Of a stretch of 13,204 nucleotides of DNA, positions 6,730 to 13,204 are shown one piece after another; position 1 is the stretch's first letter, and each line of letters starts with the position of its first letter. This DNA comes from Phycisphaerae bacterium. Its GTDB lineage: Bacteria; Planctomycetota; Phycisphaerae; WQYP01. The DNA is taken from positions 1 to 13,204 of the forward strand of contig JABEVA010000362.1 in the NCBI GenBank assembly GCA_013044065.1, written 5' to 3'. The notes beneath the pieces were generated by a model. It saw only the letters and a program-made list of their open reading frames with translations. It was not told the origin of the DNA and made no database searches. The translations under genes were made by a program, and so were the position numbers.

Positions 6730-8820
6730 ATGTTGAACTCCTCAGAGATCTTTCTTCTAGCGGTGCTGGTACCTTTGGCCGGGGCCTTCATTCTGGCAGT
6801 GTTTCGGCACCATCTCAAAGCGTCCAGTCCTTATCTGGCAACCGGCTTTCTACTGCTAAGCTTGGCCACCACTATGCTTGGCCTGGTGGAACATATCAAC
6901 CATGCCATGATCAATGTACCTCCGTCTTCGGTTAACCCCATACTGTCCTGGATGGAACTGGCCTCGCCGGCTTCCCCTTTATCGACCACGATGGTCATTG
7001 ATCACACCAGTCGGATCGGCGATCCGCTCACCGCTCTGATGCTCATGCTCATTTTGGTGCTCGCAGTGCCGGGTCAGATATTTCTTATGATGTATCTGAA
7101 GCGCAGTGATGAACCGCCCTATCTTTATGCCATGATCTGTCTGTTTATTTTTGCGGCAATGGCGACGTGTTTGGCCGGCACCTTGCTGGCCTTGATGGCA
7201 ATGGCCTATGTCGCGGCGATTGTCGGATCCGTGGTACTGGCGGGCTTGACACGATCTGGTCATAAAAGCACCGCGTGGCCATCGCTGGCAATGCTGTCCG
7301 CGGGCATGGCCTGTTTCTTGATTGGGGTGGCCTTATTTATCTCGCGTACCGGCGTGACCGGCGACGAACTGTTTGGCCCCGTTGGTTTATCCGCTATTGG
7401 GCCGCACTTGCAGGCCGCGCTGGGAGTTCAATCGTATCTTGAAATCTTGCATTTCCGCGGCGGGCCCTTTGCCGCCGGCCTAAATTTTTTAACCTGGTGC
7501 GGTGTGGGCTGCGCGCTTTTCAGCATGGCCTTGGCCGGCCAGTTTCCGTTTCAGGCCTGCCCGCTGGATACGCTGGAGGCCCCCGCTCCGCTCAATGGCC
7601 TTTTGACTGGTGCCATTCTTCCCCTGCTGGGTATTTATGTCGTGGGGCGGTTATACCCGCTTTTCACACTCGACGCCCGTTTAATCGTAGCCATTGCGGG
7701 ATGTACCACTTTGAGCACGGCCCTTCTGGCCGCCTGGGCTCAGACCGATATTAAACGCATGACGTGGTGGATCGTCAGTGCGCAGTATGGCTGGTGCTTC
7801 CTGCTTTTTGGTGCTGGAGCCTGGGTGCAGGCTATGGAACATGCCATTCTCTGGGCAACCTTGGCACTGGGCTTATTTTTAGTCGGCGGCATGGTGCTGG
7901 CGTGTAATGGCGGACGCGGCGATGTGCGAACATTGGGGGGCTTATGGAAAAAGCTTCCCGTTACCGCCGGAGCGGCCCTGATTTTTGTGGTCATTGGTTC
8001 GCAGGTGATGAATGTGATGATACCAGGTGAATCGCCGCGGACGCTGCTCTGGCTGCATCACTATGGCTGCGGACTGGAAGGCTTTGGTGGCCTATTGTAT
8101 TGGGTACCGCTGGTGGCTGTGGGCTTAAACAGTTTGGTGTTGTGGAGGTGGTGGTGGTTGGTCTTCGGCGGGACCAGCCGGGATGCGGCCCATCCACCCG
8201 CAGTCAGCCGGGAATCCGCAGTACTCACATTGCCATTGGTTTTACTGATGGTGCTGGCGGTAGGCATTCATGAACCTTTTTTCGGCATCAACGCTCTGTT
8301 GGCCCATGCGGCTCCCGGCGTTCTGTCACATCTGGCACACACTTCCAGCATTACCACTGCCGGAAAGATCCCTTGGCAATTATGGCTGCCCATAGCCGGT
8401 ACCATCACCGCTTTGGTGCTGTATTTTCGCGGCCTGACCAGAGCGGACCGCCTGCGACGAATTCCCGGCATCAACCTGCTGTATATCTGGTTCCATGGTG
8501 AATTTTTCATAAAGGAAGTATCGCTGGTGATTCCTGGACTGTTGCTGAAAGGCTTGGCGATGGCGGTGAAATTTATGGATCGCACTGTCTTGGAATTACT
8601 TTTGATTTTCGCCGCGCTTTTTTCACGTGTGGCCGGCATGATGGTGAGCCTGGTGGAGGAGGCCTGGTCCGCTGGGATCTGGAATCGCTTCACGGCCCTG
8701 CCAATGCCCGGACCGATGGCGCGTTTTTTGAATTCCAGTCGTGTGCGTGGCGGACTGGTCTTGCTGATCAGCGTCGGTCTGGTGGCGGCGGCCATCTTGA
8801 TTTCGATGGCACTGGCTTGA
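6730..8820 (+). CDS. NuoL-like complex I antiporter-type membrane protein, divergent
   Basis: 696-residue, highly hydrophobic protein with many membrane helices that aligns with NuoL (MrpA/NuoL family). Landmarks: GDPLTALML (97-105), QFPFQ (271-275), QTDIKR (338-343), GGLWKKLP (403-410), and a long C-terminal part with a NuoL-like IWFHGEFFIKEV segment (586-597) and a last helix (about 674-695), as in the NuoL lateral-helix extension. By hand alignment, most residues that carry protons in NuoL are changed: E144 becomes Y160, K229 becomes L268, H254 becomes T293, H338 becomes W375 and K342 becomes A379; H371 matches H334. It is therefore related to a proton pump subunit but unlikely to pump in the usual way. 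AAGGA (6712-6716) lies 13 nt before the ATG. The NuoM-like gene follows after 128 nt. An inorganic-carbon (DabB-like) or other non-respiratory role is possible, but no DabA is seen. Confidence 0.75.
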   Translation: MLNSSEIFLLAVLVPLAGAFILAVFRHHLKASSPYLATGFLLLSLATTMLGLVEHINHAMINVPPSSVNPILSWMELASPASPLSTTMVIDHTSRIGDPLTALMLMLILVLAVPGQIFLMMYLKRSDEPPYLYAMICLFIFAAMATCLAGTLLALMAMAYVAAIVGSVVLAGLTRSGHKSTAWPSLAMLSAGMACFLIGVALFISRTGVTGDELFGPVGLSAIGPHLQAALGVQSYLEILHFRGGPFAAGLNFLTWCGVGCALFSMALAGQFPFQACPLDTLEAPAPLNGLLTGAILPLLGIYVVGRLYPLFTLDARLIVAIAGCTTLSTALLAAWAQTDIKRMTWWIVSAQYGWCFLLFGAGAWVQAMEHAILWATLALGLFLVGGMVLACNGGRGDVRTLGGLWKKLPVTAGAALIFVVIGSQVMNVMIPGESPRTLLWLHHYGCGLEGFGGLLYWVPLVAVGLNSLVLWRWWWLVFGGTSRDAAHPPAVSRESAVLTLPLVLLMVLAVGIHEPFFGINALLAHAAPGVLSHLAHTSSITTAGKIPWQLWLPIAGTITALVLYFRGLTRADRLRRIPGINLLYIWFHGEFFIKEVSLVIPGLLLKGLAMAVKFMDRTVLELLLIFAALFSRVAGMMVSLVEEAWSAGIWNRFTALPMPGPMARFLNSSRVRGGLVLLISVGLVAAAILISMALA

Positions 8821-8948
8821 TCCGGCGCGGTATCATCGGCCATGAGTCCAGCGGTGAGAGCCGACACGGGACATCCACGCAGCGGTGAGTACCATAATAT
8901 GAAAGATACCCAAGGCGCTAAGTTTAACCGTCTAATTTGGAGTTCGCT
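8821..8948 (+). promoter_or_regulatory. Spacer with direct repeat before the NuoM-like gene
   Basis: CAGCGGTGAG occurs twice, at 8849-8858 and 8880-8889, 31 nt apart (about three helical turns). A -10-like CATAAT (8893-8898) follows the second copy; the nearest -35-like GGGACA (8868-8873) is 19 nt upstream, which is too far to be convincing. The arrangement could be a regulated internal promoter. GGAG at 8939-8942 is the Shine-Dalgarno of the next gene. Confidence 0.3.
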
Positions 8949-10544
8949 TTGTCAATTTACGCTTCCAGTTCCATTCTAACCTGTCTGATTGCATTGCCGC
9001 TGGTTGGATCCCTACCCTTGGCGTTACTACCCAGTTCGCGGATCCGGTTAGTTCGGACGGCCTCGCTGATGTTGCTGACGGGGATGCTGGCGACCGGAAT
9101 TGCCGTCGCGTATTTGTTCAACTGGTCCGCAGCCGACATCCACCACCAGGCCGTGCAGTTGCAGCAGCAGGTGGGATTGCTGCCCTCCATTGGCATGTAT
9201 TACCATGTCGGGGTGGACAACTTATCCATGCCGCTGGTCCTGCTGGTGCTGGCCTTGGCAGTAATAGCGGGGCTGGCCGGTCTGGAAATTCAACAGGAGG
9301 CCAAGCGCTTCTATATTTTGCTTATGTTTCTGGCGGCAACGGCAATCGGGGCCTTGGTTTCCCGGGATTTAATGCTTTTTGCTGTATTTGTGCAATTGGG
9401 CGTCATTCCCGGCTATTTTCTCATTGCATTATGGGGTAAGCAGCGCAGTCAGGCCGCAGCCATGAAATTCGCCCTGTTCCAGAGCTTGGGATCGGCTCTG
9501 ATTTTTGTGGGGGTGATGGTCATGCTTGTTGCCACGCGGAAGGCTGGCATTGAGCACAGCGGTCTTGACCTGCCGCTGCTTTTACACAACTCAAAATTTA
9601 TGTCGCTTTTCAAGCCGGGAGAAACTGGAGATGGTTTGGGCGAATTGATCTTCTTTTTAATTTTTGCGGGTCTGGCCACACGACTGCCCACCCTCCCACT
9701 GCATCTGTGGATTCCCGACACCCTGGCCGAAAGCACCGCAAGCGCGGCCATGCTGTTAATTCCGGCCAACGCCATCATCGGCGCTTATGGAATGTTGCGA
9801 ATTTTATTGGGGCTTTTGCCATACCAATTTCTGGTGAACCATCTTCCGTTGGCAATTCTTGGTGTGGTCGGAATTGTTTACGGCGGACTTTGCGCGTTAG
9901 CCCAGACCGATCTTAAAAGATTACTGGGCTACTGGGTAATTTCGCAGGCAGGCTACGTCCTATTAGGCATAGCCCTGCTTAACACGCTGACTCTGGAAGG
10001 GGCGCTGACGCAAATCATAGGACTTTCGGTGGCGATGGGACTCACGCTCTGGATGGCCCAAATTATTGAGCAGCGCGCTCATCATTGCGATTTGAACCGG
10101 TTGGGTGGCCTGGCCCGGCAGATGCCGGGATTTTTCGGGGCATCGGCGCTGGGTATGGCGACAGCCTTGGGTATGCCTGGACTATGTCTATTTGCCGGGC
10201 CCATGATGATCATTCTCGGAGCCATCGGATCGCATGGCATGTTTGCCGGACCACCAACAGCCCCGATTTGGTCGCTGCCAACGATCATGGGGGTTGTTGC
10301 AGCTGCGGGTATGGTCTTGACGACAGCCTATATACTATGGACATTTGAACGGATATATCTGGGCGGCCCCAAGCCGGAATTCCACCACTTTTCGCCCCTG
10401 CTGCTGGCCGAACGCTTGGTGCTCTTGCCGCTGATTGCCGGAGCGATCATTCTTGGGGTGCTACCGGAAATTCTCTTAATCAAGCCTTTTAGTCCAACCA
10501 TGGTAGCTCTTCTGGAGCCGATCCGGCAAGCGCTCGGCCATTAG
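8949..10544 (+). CDS. NuoM-like complex I antiporter-type membrane protein, divergent
   Basis: 531-residue polytopic protein aligning with NuoM. Landmarks (numbered from the chosen start): GVDNLSMPL (88-96), LFAVFVQLGVIP (143-154), RLPTLPLHLWIPD (245-257), QTDLKR (319-324) and GGLARQMP (386-393). The proton-path residues of NuoM are altered: E144 becomes Q149, K234 becomes R245, K265 becomes I276, and E407 becomes P418 in a segment reading GMPGLCLFAGPMM. The helix that carries the middle histidine in NuoM has none here. The start is TTG at 8949, chosen because GGAG (8939-8942) lies six nt upstream; a TTG at 8937 (four residues longer) would overlap that Shine-Dalgarno. It pairs with the preceding NuoL-like gene, probably as one functional unit. 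Family membership is firm; function is unknown. Confidence 0.75.
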   Translation: MSIYASSSILTCLIALPLVGSLPLALLPSSRIRLVRTASLMLLTGMLATGIAVAYLFNWSAADIHHQAVQLQQQVGLLPSIGMYYHVGVDNLSMPLVLLVLALAVIAGLAGLEIQQEAKRFYILLMFLAATAIGALVSRDLMLFAVFVQLGVIPGYFLIALWGKQRSQAAAMKFALFQSLGSALIFVGVMVMLVATRKAGIEHSGLDLPLLLHNSKFMSLFKPGETGDGLGELIFFLIFAGLATRLPTLPLHLWIPDTLAESTASAAMLLIPANAIIGAYGMLRILLGLLPYQFLVNHLPLAILGVVGIVYGGLCALAQTDLKRLLGYWVISQAGYVLLGIALLNTLTLEGALTQIIGLSVAMGLTLWMAQIIEQRAHHCDLNRLGGLARQMPGFFGASALGMATALGMPGLCLFAGPMMIILGAIGSHGMFAGPPTAPIWSLPTIMGVVAAAGMVLTTAYILWTFERIYLGGPKPEFHHFSPLLLAERLVLLPLIAGAIILGVLPEILLIKPFSPTMVALLEPIRQALGH

Positions 10545-10560
10545 ATCAGCCACTGGTCGA

Positions 10561-13204
10561 TCAGTAATTCTGACCGAACTGTTTCTTTTCCGCTTCCTTC
10601 TGAATGATTATGTGTGGCCGCACCAGAATCAGCAGCACCTTGGTGTCGCGGACATAGCTGCGATTGGTGAAGAGCCGGTTGATAATCGGAATCTTGGATA
10701 AAATGGGTACACCCGATTCCACTTCAACCTCGCCCACCAGCCGCTGTCCACCAATCAGCAGCGTGCCGCCATCGGGTACACTCACGGTTGTAGCCAGTTC
10801 AGTCAGCGAGATATTGGGCAACTGCACAAAGCCGCCGGACAACGGGATGCCCGAAGTGGTGGCCGCTTCCGTGCTTTGCCCACTGATATTAAAGGTCTGC
10901 AAGCCGTTAAGAGTGGAAAGCGACGGCTGCAAGGTCATCACCACGTAGCGATGATCCGCGGAAACGGTGGCCTGCACCGCCAGCACCACGCCCGTGGTCA
11001 GGGTGGATATATTCAGATTGGTGCCTACGCCACCAACCCCGTTTATACCGCCACCGCCCACAGACTGGGTGAAGCTGGAAACAAAATTCTGCTGCTGAGC
11101 CACGGTAATGTATGCCTGCTGGCCGTTAAAGAGCGTGATACGCGGCGCGGTAACCGTGGTGGTATGCACATCTTCCTGCGTGGCCTGCATGAACAAATTC
11201 AACTGATAATTGGAGAGTATTCCGCCGGAAATATCCAAGGCATTAGACGGACTGGCCTTGCCCGTTCCGGCACCGTTCCCACCCAGCGAGCCGACAATAC
11301 CGGTGGATTCCGGCGCGGCGATAGCGGCCGTGTTATTGTTAACGGTAAGCGGCGCGATATCCGGGCCAAAGAATCCTTGCGGGAACGTCAGATTCCAGCC
11401 AAACGCAAAATCGTTGAGGAAATTTGTTCCCACCAGCAGGAACCGAGCTTCAATGGAGATTTGAATGGCCCGCGATTCTCGCAATTGTTGGAGCAAACTG
11501 GTAATTTTCTGCTGAGCGGCTGGAGTTTGACTGACCACCAACTGGCCGCTGATCTCGCGAATGGTGCCAACGGTTCCACCGTTATCCACCCAGGTGTTGC
11601 GATCCACCGTGTTTTCAATGAGCTTGGTAATTTCGCGGACCATCGCCTTCTTGCTGGTGGTGGTGGACGCGGCACTGCCAGCCCCACTACCGCCGCCACC
11701 GAACAGGTTGCCCTGATTGTTGGCCGATCCTGCACTGCCGCTGCTGACGCTGGTACTGGTATTTTGCGTAGCGGATTGCAGATTAAACTGCGGAAAATTA
11801 CTGAAATTAGGGGCCTTCACCAGCAAATCCTGAATGTCATACACCCGGACCACTTTCTGCTGGGCCAACTGATCGTTGGTGCTGATGGTAATAACACCCT
11901 GGTCCACACTGTAGCCGAGCTGCGTTGAACCGCCGCCCTGCACCTGCTGGAGTACAATCTGGAGCACTTTCTTAAAAGGCACATCGCGCAAGGTCAGGCT
12001 TACCGGAGAGGTTTTTTCAACCCCGGCCGCCGCCAAGGCACTCCAATTTACCACAATGTTCAGACCGGTCTGATTGCGCAGCAGATCAACGACATTTTCA
12101 AAGGGTATCTGGGAAGCGGAAATCTTGGGATCATTTTCGCCAAGTCGCTTATCCACTTTGCGATCCATGGGCGATTCCGAAGAAGTCATCTCGGCTTCGC
12201 GCATGCGTGATAGTTCCGGCCAATCGCGGGGATAAATGAGCAGCCGTTGATACGGAATGGTTTCTTCTTCATTGGCCACCTCGTTTTCCTGAATGCTATG
12301 GGAACGATGGTTGGCGTAATGGTTGTACTTGGTATATTGAATCTGGTCCTGTACCATCCGGCGCATGAAACGGGCGGTGTAATCCTGCGGATCAATCGCC
12401 ACGATCTGGTCGAGGGTATCCAAGGCATGCTGGTATTGCTGCTGTTTATAGTAGTTGTTAGCAGTCTGCATCAATTCATTGACCCGGAGGTGCCGTTCCG
12501 CGGCCACACGGGCCTCGAGTTGCACCTGGGATTGCTGAATTTTTTCCGCCTGAATTTTGGCAATCGCCGCCTGGGCCATTGCCTGTTGCTGCTGTACCAT
12601 GGCAATTTGCTGCTTGGCCCGATCAATCATCAGGTGATAGACACGCGGAGAGAGCAGATGACGAGAACTCGTCGCCGCGGCTTCAGCGTTATCCGCACTG
12701 TTAAGCGCCCGGTTGTAATGCCCGATTTTTAGTTGGGCATTGGAATGCTCCAGTGCGGTGTTGAACATGACCTCGGCCCGCTGGGCCAAAATGGCGTTGC
12801 TATAAATGGTCTGGGAAAGCAAGCTGACCGATTGCCCGGACGCGAGCTTTTTGGCATTGCGTCGGCCCAACCGAGCCGCCACATTGCGTGGATTAAGCTC
12901 CAAAGCCGCCGTATATAGCGTAATGGCATTTTGATATTTACCGGCCTTGACTGCGTCATCGGCTTCCACCGTCAAAAGCGAAGCCCGTTCGGCGTTGACC
13001 TGGGCCGGCGATTCCATGGGTAGCGCGGGTTTGACCGTGGAAGTCGGCCTGGGTGTAGCCGGAGTGCCGGAGACCGGATGAACCGGTGCCACCGGCTGGT
13101 GCGAATGCGCAAGTTCCTGAGCCTTTTGCTTGGCGGCCAGTTTCTGCTTGGCCGCCAGAGCCAAAGCCGCCTTCTCGCGGGCCGCGGCTTGCGCGGCCTT
13201 CTCC
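10561..13204 (-). CDS. TPR-containing secretin (type II/III secretion or type IV pilus family), N-terminus beyond window
   Basis: 880 residues lie in the window and the frame runs off the right edge, so the start and any signal peptide are not seen. Numbering from the TTG at 13164: a Lys/Ala-rich stretch (1-20), a Pro/Thr linker (23-55), a TPR-like unit (66-105), a Gln-rich coiled coil (183-226), a second TPR-like unit (230-265), and an STN-type domain (346-430; SLTLRDVPFKKVL, YSVDQGVITIS). Then come a VYDIQDLL motif (441-448), a Gly/Ser linker (465-505), and an N-type domain with WVDNGGTVGTI (525-535). The secretin core (567-855) has IEARFLL, TAPRITLFNGQQA, VPDGGTLLIGG and GVPILSKIPIINRLF. 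It should form an outer-membrane ring. No partner secretion or pilus genes lie in the window. The domain order resembles planctomycete/verrucomicrobial secretins. It converges on the NuoM-like gene with 16 nt between stops. Confidence 0.88.
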   Translation of the reverse strand, partial: EKAAQAAAREKAALALAAKQKLAAKQKAQELAHSHQPVAPVHPVSGTPATPRPTSTVKPALPMESPAQVNAERASLLTVEADDAVKAGKYQNAITLYTAALELNPRNVAARLGRRNAKKLASGQSVSLLSQTIYSNAILAQRAEVMFNTALEHSNAQLKIGHYNRALNSADNAEAAATSSRHLLSPRVYHLMIDRAKQQIAMVQQQQAMAQAAIAKIQAEKIQQSQVQLEARVAAERHLRVNELMQTANNYYKQQQYQHALDTLDQIVAIDPQDYTARFMRRMVQDQIQYTKYNHYANHRSHSIQENEVANEEETIPYQRLLIYPRDWPELSRMREAEMTSSESPMDRKVDKRLGENDPKISASQIPFENVVDLLRNQTGLNIVVNWSALAAAGVEKTSPVSLTLRDVPFKKVLQIVLQQVQGGGSTQLGYSVDQGVITISTNDQLAQQKVVRVYDIQDLLVKAPNFSNFPQFNLQSATQNTSTSVSSGSAGSANNQGNLFGGGGSGAGSAASTTTSKKAMVREITKLIENTVDRNTWVDNGGTVGTIREISGQLVVSQTPAAQQKITSLLQQLRESRAIQISIEARFLLVGTNFLNDFAFGWNLTFPQGFFGPDIAPLTVNNNTAAIAAPESTGIVGSLGGNGAGTGKASPSNALDISGGILSNYQLNLFMQATQEDVHTTTVTAPRITLFNGQQAYITVAQQQNFVSSFTQSVGGGGINGVGGVGTNLNISTLTTGVVLAVQATVSADHRYVVMTLQPSLSTLNGLQTFNISGQSTEAATTSGIPLSGGFVQLPNISLTELATTVSVPDGGTLLIGGQRLVGEVEVESGVPILSKIPIINRLFTNRSYVRDTKVLLILVRPHIIIQKEAEKKQFGQNY
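13123..13158 (-). repeat. 18-bp tandem repeat encoding LAAKQK twice
   Basis: Two 18-bp units (13123-13140 and 13141-13158), differing at three positions, encode LAAKQK-LAAKQK in the secretin N-terminal region. Similar Lys/Ala/Glu-rich sequence (EKAAQAAAREKAA) continues to the window edge. This suggests a charged coiled-coil or spacer that grows by short duplications. Confidence 0.6.

Noticed and set aside
8937..8948. TTG at 8937 as start of the NuoM-like gene
   Set aside because: It overlaps the GGAG Shine-Dalgarno (8939-8942), which is correctly spaced for the TTG at 8949.
8842..8979. 45-codon ORF in the NuoL-NuoM gap
   Set aside because: It has a poor Shine-Dalgarno, overlaps the start of the NuoM-like gene in another frame, and shows no recognisable feature.
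4753..10544. Functional link between ACP and the complex I-like pair, as in mitochondria where ACP is a complex I subunit
   Set aside because: Bacterial complex I is not known to contain ACP, and closeness on the map alone does not support it.
10545..10563. Bidirectional terminator between the NuoM-like gene and the secretin
   Set aside because: Only a four-pair stem (TCAG/CTGA) without a T-run is present, running into the secretin coding end.
10876..11928. 350-codon open frame on the plus strand
   Set aside because: It lies wholly antisense to the secretin core, whose domains are clear; the translation shows no recognisable domain and the frame is a by-product of the codon bias opposite.

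Overview
The window is a stretch of bacterial chromosome, moderately GC-rich, holding a housekeeping fatty-acid synthesis operon, two membrane genes related to respiratory complex I, and one large secretin gene. The best guess for the organism is a planctomycete or another PVC-group bacterium. This rests mainly on the secretin (TPR repeats, one STN domain, a Gly/Ser linker, then a segment with a W-x-DNGG motif) and on the style of the fab operon. It is an inference from recalled family features, not a search result. No tRNA, rRNA, CRISPR array, transposase or phage gene was seen.

Layout. Positions 1-326 hold no convincing gene but contain a strong sigma70-type promoter (177-204) and a leader. 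Then, all on the plus strand: rpmF (ribosomal protein L32), plsX, fabH, fabD, fabG, acpP and fabF (327-6348). Together these cover acyl-phosphate supply for phospholipid synthesis, malonyl loading of ACP, initiation, elongation, the first reduction, and ACP itself. The accA-D genes, the dehydratase (fabZ/fabA) and the enoyl reductase are not here. The fabG-acpP gap (292 nt) is unusual: it is framed by a 17-position, nearly perfect long-range inverted repeat starting one base after the fabG stop. A small convergent gene for a DUF2892 membrane protein (6377-6604, minus) ends the operon.

From 6730 to 10544 (plus) lie two large polytopic membrane proteins that align with NuoL and NuoM. In both, most of the charged residues that carry protons in true NuoL/NuoM are replaced, although family landmarks remain (QTDxKR, GGLxxxxP, and HxWIPD in the NuoM-like protein). 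No other complex I gene is next to them. This orphan, altered pair is the most interesting protein-level feature of the window.

From 10561 to the right edge (minus) is a TPR-secretin outer-membrane protein whose N-terminus lies beyond the window. It converges on the NuoM-like gene with a 16-nt gap.
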